64,000 nt of DNA, taken from contig NZ_RHOC01000002.1 of assembly GCF_003946145.1 (NCBI RefSeq), positions 186,001 to 250,000 on the forward strand, written 5' to 3'. A program made the position numbers and the translations under genes. The notes beneath the pieces were generated by a model. That model ran no database searches. It saw only the letters and a program-made list of their open reading frames with translations, and was not told the DNA's origin. Below, in pieces: positions 52,508 through 60,964 of the stretch. Origin of the DNA: Levilactobacillus huananensis (GTDB lineage: Bacteria; Bacillota; Bacilli; Lactobacillales; Lactobacillaceae). Position 1 is the first letter of the stretch. Each line of letters begins with the position of its first letter.

Positions 52508-52945
52508 TTACAGGTCACTACGCATCTGTTGTTGCTGCGCGGTCTTCTGCCGAGCCAATGGCGTCTTGTCTTGCCAATAGGTCAGCCACTCGCCACTGAT
52601 GGTAAGGCTTTCCAGTTCAAGCTGGTCCTTGACCAATAGTGTGTTTTCTAAGCGTTGCTTGAAGGTCGTGATAAGACGACCAAAGATGTTCAAATTAACT
52701 GATAAGTCGCCACCTTGTTGGTGACTTAAATGGTCTCTGAATTCCTTGCGAATATCGTCTTCCAACGTCCGTAGCTCACGTTCCTTCTGCCGAGCCAAAC
52801 GAGGTTGGTTACTCGTATCGAAGGTAATAGCTGGGCTGATACCCACGAATTGGGCATGAATCTTAGGGGTGTCAATCCCATAAGGGACATCGTCACCGCT
52901 GCCAAAAATATCAAATTCTCTAATTACCGATAAAACTTGTGTCAT
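52508..52945 (-). CDS. Conserved-looking protein of unknown function
   Basis: A 145-residue soluble protein starting MTQVLSVIREFD. A central charged helix (ARQKERELRTLEDDIRKEF) could form a coiled coil, and the C-terminus is Gln-rich. ATG 52945 lies 8 nt after GAAGGAGCG; the longer frame has no ribosome binding site. No cysteine, signal or membrane segment. I do not recognise a family. It sits between the maltose operon and rpsN without sharing their strand logic. Confidence 0.6.
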   Translation of the reverse strand: MTQVLSVIREFDIFGSGDDVPYGIDTPKIHAQFVGISPAITFDTSNQPRLARQKERELRTLEDDIRKEFRDHLSHQQGGDLSVNLNIFGRLITTFKQRLENTLLVKDQLELESLTISGEWLTYWQDKTPLARQKTAQQQQMRSDL

Positions 52946-53023
52946 GCGAAACGCTCCTTCGTTATTTGAGGATGGCCGCTGGGCCGATCTCAATAAATCA
53001 GACTAGCTCAAGTTTAGGCCACG

Positions 53024-53068
53024 AAAAAACCCACGTCAAACGAAGCCGCGGGCAGGGTTGACGTGGGT
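53024..53068 (-). terminator. Terminator of rpsN
   Basis: On the minus strand CCCACGTCAA...TTGACGTGGG followed by TTTTTT. Confidence 0.85.
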
Positions 53069-53091
53069 ACAAATTTTAAATTTTAGGGGAA

Positions 53092-53361
53092 CTACCAGCT
53101 AGCTTTCTTCACACCGGGAATCTGACCAGCGTGGGCCAACTGACGGAAGTTCAGCCGGGATAGTCCGAACTGACGCATGTAAGCGTGTGGACGACCATCC
53201 AGGTGGTCACGGTGATGCATCCGAGTAGGGGAAGCATCACGAGGCAACAGGGCAAGCGCAGCATAGTCGCCGGCGGCCTTCAGCTCTGCGCGACGGTCTG
53301 CATACTTGGCGACAGTGGCCGCGATGCGGTTAGCCTTAGCAATTTTAGACTTTTTAGCCAT
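53092..53361 (-). CDS. rpsN: 30S ribosomal protein S14, zinc-independent (C-) form
   Basis: An 89-residue S14. It has [12 protein letters not shown], the [29 protein letters not shown] core and ends GVKKASW. No CxxC pair is present, so it does not bind zinc, unlike the 61-residue zinc form of the main ribosomal operons. It replaces the zinc form when zinc is scarce. ATG 53361 follows AAAGGAG. A near-consensus Zur box lies 22 nt upstream. Confidence 0.95.
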   Translation of the reverse strand: MAKKSKIAKANRIAATVAKYADRRAELKAAGDYAALALLPRDASPTRMHHRDHLDGRPHAYMRQFGLSRLNFRQLAHAGQIPGVKKASW

Positions 53362-53382
53362 GAATGAGCGGATCTCCTTTCT

Positions 53383-53405
53383 TAAATGATAATAATTACG
53401 TTTTA
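53383..53405 (-). promoter_or_regulatory. Zur box upstream of rpsN
   Basis: TAAATGATAATAATTACGTTTTA differs from TAAATCGTAATNATTACGATTTA at three positions. It fits zinc-dependent repression of the alternative S14 gene. Confidence 0.8.
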
Positions 53406-53451
53406 TCAATTTAGCATAGTCAGATAGACCCTGTCAACGATGGCGACTCAG

Positions 53452-54483
53452 CTAATAGCCGAGATCGTAGGAGATCTGATAAGTTCGGGTTTCACCGGCT
53501 GGTAGACTGACGTCGCAGAATTCCGGATGGTTGGGTGAATCTGGCAAACTCTGGGGTTCCAAGGCCAAGCCCATGTAAGGTTGACCGGGACCTGTAGCGA
53601 GCTTCATTTGTGAGTTAAACGAGTTGGCAGTGAAGACCACGAGTCCATTTCTAGCGGATTTGATGGTGACACTACGTTGGGACAGGGGATCACTGAGTTC
53701 AGCAATGGTTTGGTCAGCGGCGGGGACGACGTGATAAACATCGTCGATACCTTGTTCTGGAATGGTTTGAAGTCCACGAATGGCACTACCTAGATATTGA
53801 CCGTTCGCAAAGTCATAGGGTGTGCCAGCAGTCGAGAGGTACTGGCCGGTAGGAAGCTTCTCGTTATCCAATTCCAGACGTTCCTGACTATTGATTTGTA
53901 ACGTTTGCCCGGCAATCAATTGATCTTCCCCCAGATTAAAGTAGACATGTTGCGTAGGATTAAATAGAGTGTCTGCCGTACTGGTAGCGGTGTAGGTTAA
54001 AGTCACACGATCGTCATTGTTTAGCGTGTAGGTGATGTGTACCGTGAGATCACCTGGAAAAGAATCCTCAGATCTTTTGAAGATATGAGTGAGAACGATC
54101 TTGGGAGCTTGAGAATCACTGGTGTCCAGTTGTCCGTCCCAATTTACCGTATTGAAGCCGTTAGGGCCACCATGAAGGGTGTTGTTGCCTTCATTAGTGT
54201 CGACCTGATAGGTGTGTCCATTGAGGGGAAATTGTCCACCGGAGATGCGACCACCGGTTCGGCCAATACTCATCCCCACGTAAAACGGATTATCAAGGTA
54301 GTCGGCCATCCTGTGGTAAGATAACACCAAGTTCTTCTCGCCGTTAGCAGTGGGTACGGCCAGTGTCTGGAGCGTGGCCCCCCAGCTGAGAACGGCTAAT
54401 TTTACGCCATGATCGTTTTCGATGACGTAGCGGGTCACGACCTGATTCTGATAAGTATCCCAATTTTTAGTTGCGGTCTGCAT
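53452..54483 (-). CDS. galM: Aldose 1-epimerase
   Basis: A 343-residue mutarotase interconverting alpha and beta anomers of glucose/galactose. NRVGRTGGRI-like motif (SIGRTGGRI), TLHGGPNGF (catalytic His) and PTQHVYFNL with the second His are present; catalytic Glu lies in the QSLPDSPNH region. ATG 54483 follows GGGGA. Beta-glucose released by mapA reactions needs mutarotation, which links it with the maltose operon nearby. Confidence 0.92.
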   Translation of the reverse strand: MQTATKNWDTYQNQVVTRYVIENDHGVKLAVLSWGATLQTLAVPTANGEKNLVLSYHRMADYLDNPFYVGMSIGRTGGRISGGQFPLNGHTYQVDTNEGNNTLHGGPNGFNTVNWDGQLDTSDSQAPKIVLTHIFKRSEDSFPGDLTVHITYTLNNDDRVTLTYTATSTADTLFNPTQHVYFNLGEDQLIAGQTLQINSQERLELDNEKLPTGQYLSTAGTPYDFANGQYLGSAIRGLQTIPEQGIDDVYHVVPAADQTIAELSDPLSQRSVTIKSARNGLVVFTANSFNSQMKLATGPGQPYMGLALEPQSLPDSPNHPEFCDVSLPAGETRTYQISYDLGY

Positions 54484-54510
54484 GAACAAGTCCCCGTTTC
54501 TTATTTTTTA

Positions 54511-54525
54511 ATTAAGCGGTTTCAT
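54511..54525 (-). promoter_or_regulatory. cre-like site before galM
   Basis: ATGAAACCGCTTAAT on the minus strand matches 14 of 15 positions of WTGNAANCGNWNNCW, 28 nt upstream of galM. The rest of the gap to 54738 holds no supported feature. Confidence 0.5.
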
Positions 54526-54738
54526 TTCTCTCCATTTTATGGGTTTGACTAGTTGATTGTCAAACAATGTTCACGCAGGTCTTGTGATTTGACGGGGATG
54601 GCGCCAAGCAAGATGATCAATTTGGTTGGTGGACAAAAGCCCAGTCAATGATCGACAAAAAGAAGCGTGACTCGTAGCCTTAACTTGTGTACAATCAAAA
54701 AAACTGGCATAATAGATTAGTTTAAGGGGGAAGTAATC

Positions 54739-55551
54739 ATGAACCTTAAATGGCAATGGCTTCCGATTATCTTAGGGGGTAGTTGGTTAGGGTATCACTG
54801 GCTAGGGCAACGAGCAGTGCCCGCTGAACCTTTGCGAGCTCATCGACAAGATGTTACCTATAGCCAGACACCGACACTCGTGATTCCAGGCTGGGCGGGA
54901 AATGCCTGGACCTTCAATAGGTTTTTACAATGGTTATCGCGAACGGGATATGCGCACAAGGTCCTGACTGTGCACGTCAGTTGGACCGGTAAATTACGGT
55001 TCAGTGGACAATGGGATGGAACTGGAGAGAATCCGGTGATTCAAGTTTTATTTGATCACAGTGCGACCCGTGGTTATCAGCAACAGGTTCTGTGGTTGAC
55101 GGCGATTCTGCGCGCTTTGAAGCAACGCTATGGCGTGACGAGTTACAACGTTGTGGCTCATTCTTGGGGCGGTAGCGCCGCCATTCATGCTTTAGTGCGT
55201 CATGGGCATCACGCCGAGTTACCAGTTCTCCACCGGTTAGTTCTCTTGGGGGCACCGGTAGATGAGGGGAGCCTGGAAGTCCCTGATGTGTCCTATCAGC
55301 GATTGAGAGCGGCGAAACATCACTTGATGGTTCATCCTAAGGCTCGAATCATTAACGTCTATGGGACGCTCTCAGGTCATCTGACAGATGGCTCAGTTCC
55401 GGTTAGTCAGATCACGCCACTGCGCGCGGTCGTGAGTGGCAGTCCAGTCGGTTATATGGAAATTCATGTTCCGGCTACTAGCCATCGGCAATTGCACGCC
55501 ACCGAGCGAATGTGGCGTTTGATTGCGACCCAGGTCTGGGTTAAGGCTTAG
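54739..55551 (+). CDS. DUF915-like alpha/beta hydrolase, membrane-anchored
   Basis: A 270-residue protein with an N-terminal anchor (about residues 5-24). LVIPGWAGNAWTF is the oxyanion region, VVAHSWGGSAA the Ser elbow, and HLTDGSVPVSQ fits the DUF915 SDG-V motif; His near HRQLH may complete the triad. It is a paralogue of the protein encoded at 32677, though divergent. ATG 54739 follows AAGGGGG. Substrate unknown. Confidence 0.82.
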   Translation: MNLKWQWLPIILGGSWLGYHWLGQRAVPAEPLRAHRQDVTYSQTPTLVIPGWAGNAWTFNRFLQWLSRTGYAHKVLTVHVSWTGKLRFSGQWDGTGENPVIQVLFDHSATRGYQQQVLWLTAILRALKQRYGVTSYNVVAHSWGGSAAIHALVRHGHHAELPVLHRLVLLGAPVDEGSLEVPDVSYQRLRAAKHHLMVHPKARIINVYGTLSGHLTDGSVPVSQITPLRAVVSGSPVGYMEIHVPATSHRQLHATERMWRLIATQVWVKA

Positions 55552-55568
55552 TTGAGACTAGTGGGCAA

Positions 55569-55602
55569 ATTAAAAAGGGCCAGGATAACTATCCTAGACC
55601 CT
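55569..55602 (-). terminator. Terminator of the HAD phosphatase gene
   Basis: On the minus strand AGGGTCTAGGATA / TATCCTGGCCCT followed by TTTTTAATTT. Confidence 0.75.
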
Positions 55603-55619
55603 GAATAATTTAGCTGGTT

Positions 55620-56438
55620 TTAAACTTTGTCTGTTAAGATAGCATCGATGACATCAAGAACGCCATCGTGATCGTTATCGGTCTTGGTGATGAGGTCAGC
55701 GACCTGTTTTACGGTGTCGGTCCCATTGCACATTGCAACACCAAGCCCGACGTGGGCGAGCATTTCTTGATCGTTGTCGTTATCACCAAAGGCGGCAATC
55801 TCAGTCGGTTTGATTCCCCATGAGTCTGCCAGCTGATGGAGACCAATGGCCTTGTTCATGTGGGGGGGAATGATATCGATACTCCCAAAGCCACTCGCTG
55901 TCGCGTGAATTTCTGTAGGGAAGCGGTCATTGATTTTAGCTGCTAAGGCTTGAATCGATTCATTGGGCCACTCACCGTTAACCTTGTAGAAGGTGTCGTT
56001 GACCTGTGTTAGGTCGTCAACGAGGACGATGTTGTTAAAGAAATATGCCTGTGAAGCCGGATCGTTGGTGCGATCAGCGCGGTTGATGTAGGTTCCATGA
56101 GCTCCGGATAATCGAAGTACTTGTGGCCGTAATGTGTCGTCAGCAAGAATGGTACGAACGATCTCGTGAACCACGGGTGTGGGAATTGCATCTTCGAAGA
56201 GGACCTGATCCCCACTCGTGATAAGACCGCCATTCTCGGCGACAAACGTCTTAATCGCTGGTGTCGGCGCGAAGACGTCATGAAGGTGGCCGAGACTGTT
56301 GCCACTTGCGATGACAAAGTGAATACCTGCGGCGTGAAGCCGATCGAGTTGTTCATGGAAGCGGGGCTGATTATATTGGCGCTGTGAGTTAAGAAAGGTT
56401 CCGTCAACATCTGTTGCAATGAGTTTAATTCGAGTCAT
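55620..56438 (-). CDS. Cof-type HAD-IIB phosphatase
   Basis: A 272-residue HAD hydrolase. Motif I DVDGTFL (residues 10-16, nucleophile Asp and acid Asp), motif II ASGNS, motif III Lys (MNKAIGL) and motif IV GDNDND are all present, with a type IIB cap between. Cof enzymes dephosphorylate sugar phosphates, FMN or pyridoxal phosphate. ATG 56438 follows AAGGAGA. Substrate unknown. The motifs are complete, so it should be active. Confidence 0.9.
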   Translation of the reverse strand: MTRIKLIATDVDGTFLNSQRQYNQPRFHEQLDRLHAAGIHFVIASGNSLGHLHDVFAPTPAIKTFVAENGGLITSGDQVLFEDAIPTPVVHEIVRTILADDTLRPQVLRLSGAHGTYINRADRTNDPASQAYFFNNIVLVDDLTQVNDTFYKVNGEWPNESIQALAAKINDRFPTEIHATASGFGSIDIIPPHMNKAIGLHQLADSWGIKPTEIAAFGDNDNDQEMLAHVGLGVAMCNGTDTVKQVADLITKTDNDHDGVLDVIDAILTDKV

Positions 56439-56625
56439 ACCGGTCTCCTTATTCGTTTAGATTTTGTTAACATTAATGATACGGGCTTCTGTTTGGGATT
56501 TCAATGTTCTAAGCTGGAAGAAATATGACAAAAAGGTTGCGGATCACTAGTTTTTTCATTCGTAATGCTATAAAATATTAATGAATCGGTAACATAAAGA
56601 CTGAAAATAGGGGCTATAATAAATG

Positions 56626-56672
56626 GTTAGCGGGTAAGAATAGTAACCGCTAGCGTAAGCTTACCGCTAGCT
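56626..56672 (+). promoter_or_regulatory. Clustered inverted repeats, likely MarR operator
   Basis: TTAGCGGGTAAG, TAACCGCTAGCG and TTACCGCTAGC are three related half-sites (TAGCGG(T)TA), the last two forming a near-palindrome around TAAGCTTA. They follow a TATAAT at 56615-56620, overlapping the expected transcription start of the MarR gene. Confidence 0.55.
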
Positions 56673-56698
56673 CAACTGGAAAGGAAGAAAGCAAAAAA

Positions 56699-57082
56699 AT
56701 GACGCAAACGAACGATTTAAACCAATCCTTGGAATGGTTCTCCCAGCTCCAAAAAATTATGCGGCCAGTAACGACGATTAAAACGGAGGATATCACAATT
56801 TCTCTGGAACAATTTAATCTGTTACATGCTATCACCACGCAACGAGAGGAATTCACGCCAACCAAGTTTGCCGGCCAAATTGGCGTCTCTAAATCCATGA
56901 TTTCCGGGCAAATTTCCCGGTTGTTGCGGGCGGGGTTAATTGAAAGTATCGCCTCAACGGTTGACCGGCGGCAACACAATCTCAAGTTAACGCCAGACGG
57001 TGTTAAGGTTTACACGTCTGTTCGTGGTCAGGTTGTTGACCGCTTGAGCAAGTTGCATGATGACATTTCAAAATTAATGTAA
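56699..57082 (+). CDS. MarR-family transcriptional regulator
   Basis: A 127-residue winged-helix protein. The helix-turn-helix TPTKFAGQIGVSKSMISGQISRLLRAGLI and the wing STVDRRQHNLKLTPDG are typical of MarR. ATG 56699 follows GGAAAGGAAG. The upstream repeats suggest autoregulation. It precedes the secreted beta-helix gene by 148 nt on the same strand, making that gene a possible target. Confidence 0.88.
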   Translation: MTQTNDLNQSLEWFSQLQKIMRPVTTIKTEDITISLEQFNLLHAITTQREEFTPTKFAGQIGVSKSMISGQISRLLRAGLIESIASTVDRRQHNLKLTPDGVKVYTSVRGQVVDRLSKLHDDISKLM

Positions 57083-57229
57083 CAAATTTAAATTAATTTA
57101 CAATTGAAGCGTAATAGACCTCTATACCAAGTTACTTATATTTGTGTAAAATTGAATTAAGATGATCGGTTTCTTATTTTCTTAGTTATAATTGAGCATG
57201 AGTAGGACACTTGGAATGGAGGTTTTTTT

Positions 57230-59053
57230 GTGAATTTGCGGGTAAGACTCAGTTTATTTATGACAGCTGTTGTGGGGACAATGCTGTTTGGCGTGTGTGT
57301 TTTCCCTGAATCATTACCGTCAGGTCAAGCTACTGTGGCTCAAGCGGCAGTGACGGTTAATGCTAAGAACCAGGGGATGGTTGGTGATGGCGAGACGGCG
57401 AATAATCGACCGATGCAAGCGATGCTGGATAAGTGGAATCAAGACGATTTAACGGTTCGCGTGCCTAAGGGAACCTATGTCTTTTATTCTGGAAAAATTT
57501 TGTTGCATTCGAATATTACGTTTAAGTTTGATAAAGGCGCCGTTTTCCGGGTGACCGATGGTAATGAGGTTTACTTTGTCTATCCTAGTCCCCAATCGGG
57601 TTACGATGGTGGATTGAAGAATATCACTTGGCAGGGAGCCACTTTCCAAGGTGATAAAACCAACATGGGGCAAAGTGTTTTTGTCCAGAGTGTGCATCAT
57701 GCGCAAAATATTAATTTTCAAAATTGCCTTTTTGATAATGCGGAGTCGCCTACTGGCCACTACCTTGACCTCGATGGGAGTCACAATATCAAGGTGACAG
57801 GGTCTATCTTCACGGGATTCGATGGATCACGAGACTATAAGGAAGCCATCCAGGTGGACTATTCCAATCAACGAGCGATGTCCTATCAAAACCCGGGGGA
57901 TCAATATGACGATTTACCAACGTACGGGGTGACTGTGACCGATAATCAATTTTTACCGGTTCAGAAAGTCAGTGGGTCCGTCAAAGTTTATGCGCCCAAT
58001 CCGATTGGAGAACACGCCGTCTATGACGACGGTGCGGGTGGGATTATTCATGATGTGCGGTTTAGTAACAACACCGTGGTTGATCCTAAGCCGTTAACCA
58101 GTTCTGCTGGGAGTGGCATGGCAACGATTCACTTTAAGGGTATTTCTAATTTGTGGATCACCGGTAATCGGTTTATCAATCGACATGTTTTGGGTTCGGG
58201 AGACTACATTTATTTGCGAAACACGCTGCCAGCCTATCAGATGAAAAATATAAATATTGAGAATAATACGTTTACAGATGTTAATCCGATCAAGAGTTAT
58301 GTGCATTTGGATAGTCGCTATGCGACGAACCCCATGACGCAAGTGACAATTACTGGGAATAAGGCGACGACGCAAAGAAATCAGGCTCAGTTCCTCATGA
58401 GTAACTTCCCCATGGGGGATAATACGGTCGCTAAGAATTCAATTAAGAAGACTAAAAAGACGAGTACAGTTGTTAAACCACAGCGACCGATCAAGCCGAC
58501 TAATGTTGTCCACAACACTAGCCAAAAGCTTAAGAAGCGTAAACAGACGAATAAACATGAAGACTACTTCAAGGGGCTAGCGTCGCAACATGCCCAATTG
58601 AGTAAAAAACATCAAGGCTATACACTCTACAACCATATCAAGGGCCATAAAAATTGGAATGTGCTAAAGTTCAAGTGGAAATCAATTAAGACCAAACGGG
58701 TTTATCTTGATATGCGTGCACAAGCTGATACTGGTAAATGGTATCGAATTAGATTTAGTAAAAAGACTAATGCCAAAAAGTATTGGATTCGTAAGGGGGC
58801 ATTAACCTTCGACAAATTCACTAGTGAGGCCTTCGATCACGAGGCCACGTTGGTTAAGGTCTATCCGGTTTATACGCGACCGTTCAATGACCCGTTGCTA
58901 GCACAGCAGAGGGGAACCACAGGAGATATCACTGAGCGTGTCGTGCAGATTACTAGACGGGTTCGACGGAAGACCTCGAGTGGGTCCGTTACCACTTTCT
59001 ATCAGATGAGTAACGGTCTGTGGACTCGAGCCTCAGCCTTTGAACTACAGTAG
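57230..59053 (+). CDS. Secreted right-handed beta-helix protein (pectate-lyase-3-like)
   Basis: A 607-residue exported protein. A signal peptide runs to about residue 40 (AQAA). Residues about 42-410 are a pectin-lyase-like beta-helix: opening VNAKNQGMVGDGETANNRPMQAML, then repeated NITF/NINF/NIKVTG/VTITGN turns. A Lys-rich linker (about 415-450) joins a C-terminal region with two W/Y-rich repeats that look like wall-binding SH3-type modules. GTG 57230 follows GGAGG. It may cut or bind a surface or plant polysaccharide; no catalytic site is certain. There is no LPxTG motif. Confidence 0.75.
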   Translation: MNLRVRLSLFMTAVVGTMLFGVCVFPESLPSGQATVAQAAVTVNAKNQGMVGDGETANNRPMQAMLDKWNQDDLTVRVPKGTYVFYSGKILLHSNITFKFDKGAVFRVTDGNEVYFVYPSPQSGYDGGLKNITWQGATFQGDKTNMGQSVFVQSVHHAQNINFQNCLFDNAESPTGHYLDLDGSHNIKVTGSIFTGFDGSRDYKEAIQVDYSNQRAMSYQNPGDQYDDLPTYGVTVTDNQFLPVQKVSGSVKVYAPNPIGEHAVYDDGAGGIIHDVRFSNNTVVDPKPLTSSAGSGMATIHFKGISNLWITGNRFINRHVLGSGDYIYLRNTLPAYQMKNINIENNTFTDVNPIKSYVHLDSRYATNPMTQVTITGNKATTQRNQAQFLMSNFPMGDNTVAKNSIKKTKKTSTVVKPQRPIKPTNVVHNTSQKLKKRKQTNKHEDYFKGLASQHAQLSKKHQGYTLYNHIKGHKNWNVLKFKWKSIKTKRVYLDMRAQADTGKWYRIRFSKKTNAKKYWIRKGALTFDKFTSEAFDHEATLVKVYPVYTRPFNDPLLAQQRGTTGDITERVVQITRRVRRKTSSGSVTTFYQMSNGLWTRASAFELQ

Positions 59054-59063
59054 CACTTAGATG

Positions 59064-59106
59064 AAAAGCGTGAATGAAACCGAATTTGATTTCATTCACG
59101 CTTTTT
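59064..59106 (+). terminator. Terminator of the beta-helix gene
   Basis: AAAAGCGTGAATGAAA / TTTCATTCACGCTTTTT. Confidence 0.88.
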
Positions 59107-59182
59107 GATTACGATCAAGGTTGGTGTAGGCGACAACATGGTAGTCTAGCAGAGAAAGGAAAGGCCACTAATTGGCATTGCA

Positions 59183-59330
59183 AGTGACCACCAGCATTCA
59201 AGGGTCACTCTGCCGTAGCATCTACGTTAATAAAAGTGAATGCTAGTGGTCAGACAATGAGAAGAGTGGAATCTTCGCAGAAAATTCACTAGTCGGGCTT
59301 AAAAAGAGTGGATTCTCTTGCTAAGCTTGG
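59183..59330. other. Hairpin-rich intergenic segment with alternative pairings
   Basis: TGACCACCAGCATTCA (59185-59200) pairs with TGAATGCTAGTGGTCA (59237-59252), 15 of 16 bp. AGTGACC (59183-59189) can instead pair with GGTCACT (59203-59209). The loop contains CGTAG-CAT-CTACG. Downstream, GAGTGGAATCT and GAGTGGATTCT near 59264 and 59306 are imperfect direct repeats. No T-run and no gene; function unknown. Confidence 0.4.
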
Positions 59331-59442
59331 TGTCGTAGGGATGTAACGGGTAAAGGATCTTGAGAAATTATTAAAAGGATGCTCGCTGTGGGGGTAATGG
59401 GTTTCATCATTTCGAATTGTGGTGTACAATGAGAATCATAAA

Positions 59443-59468
59443 TTAGCACTCAACAAAAAGAGTGCTAA
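59443..59468 (+). promoter_or_regulatory. CIRCE (HrcA operator) with 8-nt spacer
   Basis: TTAGCACTC-AACAAAAA-GAGTGCTAA, both arms perfect; the canonical spacer is nine. A TACAAT (59425-59430) precedes it, so it lies at the start of the transcript of the Spx-like gene, ideal for HrcA repression and heat induction. Confidence 0.88.
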
Positions 59469-59511
59469 CCCAAGTACCTCATCGAAGAGAAGATAATTGG
59501 AGGGCGATTCT

Positions 59512-59943
59512 ATGATTAAAATGTACTTTCATGCAAAAACTACCGCGGTAACGAAGGCTATGAAATGGCTTGCGAACCACGACGCCATCTTTACTGCTCG
59601 TGATATTAAAAAACAACCTTTGACTCGTGAAGAGATTCTTTACATGTTTTCCCTAACAGAAGAAGGCACCGATGACTTGATTTCCACTCGCTCCAAGGCT
59701 TACAAGGCCTTACCACAGTCTGTTCAGGACATGGGGATGAACGAATTGGTTGATCTCTTACAGCAGAATCCTGGGATTCTGAAGAATCCAATTGTGGTTG
59801 ATCGCAACAAGTTGGCGACTGGATTTGATTTGGAAACCATCCGGGAATTCGTGCCAGCCTCTTACCGGAAGAAGGAACTTGCTAGTTTCTTCAAGATTTT
59901 AAACGGTGGCAACAAGGGCACATTGGGTGTCTCACCAGCATAA
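59512..59943 (+). CDS. Spx/ArsC-family protein lacking the CxxC switch
   Basis: A 143-residue Spx-like protein. The family lines DIKKQPLTREEILYMFSLTEEGTDDLISTRSKAYKAL and NPGILKNPIVVDRNKLATGFD are clear, including the Arg of STRSK that contacts RNA polymerase alpha in Spx. The N-terminal redox motif CxxC is replaced: aligned to SPSCTSCRKA it reads HAKTTAVTKA. It may therefore bind RNA polymerase in a redox-independent way. ATG 59512 lies 7 nt after GGAGGG. A CIRCE element puts it under HrcA heat-shock control. Confidence 0.88.
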   Translation: MIKMYFHAKTTAVTKAMKWLANHDAIFTARDIKKQPLTREEILYMFSLTEEGTDDLISTRSKAYKALPQSVQDMGMNELVDLLQQNPGILKNPIVVDRNKLATGFDLETIREFVPASYRKKELASFFKILNGGNKGTLGVSPA

Positions 59944-59956
59944 AACTCATCAAATG

Positions 59957-59990
59957 AAAAGTTTCGGCCAGTTGGTCGAAACTTTTTTTG
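59957..59990 (+). terminator. Terminator of the Spx-like gene
   Basis: AAAAGTTTCG...CGAAACTTTTTTT. Confidence 0.85.
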
Positions 59991-60086
59991 TGGGCAATTA
60001 TGTGCGAAATGTGAGCTGTACCGGCAGGTAAAACGCTTTATGCAAATAATCAGAATGATCGCTATTTATTATGAAAAGTTTACATT

Positions 60087-60101
60087 TTGGAAGCGGTGTC
60101 A
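60087..60101 (+). promoter_or_regulatory. cre site before glpF
   Basis: TTGGAAGCGGTGTCA matches WTGNAANCGNWNNCW at all 15 positions, about 90 nt before the glpF start. Confidence 0.7.
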
Positions 60102-60190
60102 AATTTACCGTCGTTACTTAGAAGGGCTATGGTAGACTATTAATAGTTCAAAATTTGAGGACAAAAACTAACAAGGTGGGTGTTTGTGTT

Positions 60191-60898
60191 ATGAGTGGCT
60201 TTATGGGTGAGTTCTTAGGGACCATGATTTTAATCGTCTTGGGTGCCGGAACTGGAGCAAGTATTAATTTAAACAAAACCTATGCCAAAGGATCTAACTG
60301 GACATATGTGAGTTTAGCGTGGGGAATGGCTGTGACTATGGGGGTTTACGTGGCTGGCATGTTTGGCTCAGATGGACACTTGAATCCAGCCGTCACGATT
60401 GGGTTTGCACTCTTTGGGTACTTCCCTTGGGCGCACGTAGGGGCCTATCTCTTGGGCCAATTTCTGGGTGCTTTTGTCGGCGCTGCCATTGTAATTCTGC
60501 AATTCTACCCACACTTTAAAGCGTCACCAGATGAGGCATCTGGTAATTCGGTGGGAATCTTTGCCACTCGGCCGGCAATCAAGAATCCTACGTTTAACTT
60601 CATCTCAGAAGTTGTGGCCACTTGGGCCTTCATTTTCATTCTCCTGAACTTGGGGAACTTCACGACTGGATTGAAACCCTTCATGGTAGGGCTGCTGATC
60701 ATGACCATTGGAATGGCTTTAGGAACAACGACCGGATTCGCCTTGAATCCCGCCCGTGACTGGGGGCCACGACTGGCTTACACCATTCTGCCTGTTCCTA
60801 ATAAGGGCGCAGCCGAATGGAACTACGCCTGGGTCCCAATGTGTGGTCCGATTGTCGGCGGAATTCTTGCGGCGGGTATGCAATATTTATTAAACTAA
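60191..60898 (+). CDS. glpF: Glycerol facilitator / aquaglyceroporin (MIP family)
   Basis: A 235-residue six-helix channel. The two pore loops carry NPAVT (about residue 63) and NPARD (about residue 187); Asp after the second NPAR is typical of glycerol facilitators (GlpF) rather than strict aquaporins. It admits glycerol and small neutral solutes by diffusion. ATG 60191 follows AAGGTGGG. It has a cre site like glpK, and the two functions are complementary. Confidence 0.92.
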   Translation: MSGFMGEFLGTMILIVLGAGTGASINLNKTYAKGSNWTYVSLAWGMAVTMGVYVAGMFGSDGHLNPAVTIGFALFGYFPWAHVGAYLLGQFLGAFVGAAIVILQFYPHFKASPDEASGNSVGIFATRPAIKNPTFNFISEVVATWAFIFILLNLGNFTTGLKPFMVGLLIMTIGMALGTTTGFALNPARDWGPRLAYTILPVPNKGAAEWNYAWVPMCGPIVGGILAAGMQYLLN

Positions 60899-60932
60899 CT
60901 GAAAAATAGGCCACTCTCGTGGTGGAAGATTT

Positions 60933-60962
60933 AAGGCGTGGAATTTGTGCCACGCCTTTTTT
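60933..60962 (+). terminator. Terminator of glpF
   Basis: AAGGCGTGG...CCACGCCTTTTTTG. Confidence 0.88.
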
Positions 60963-60964
60963 GT

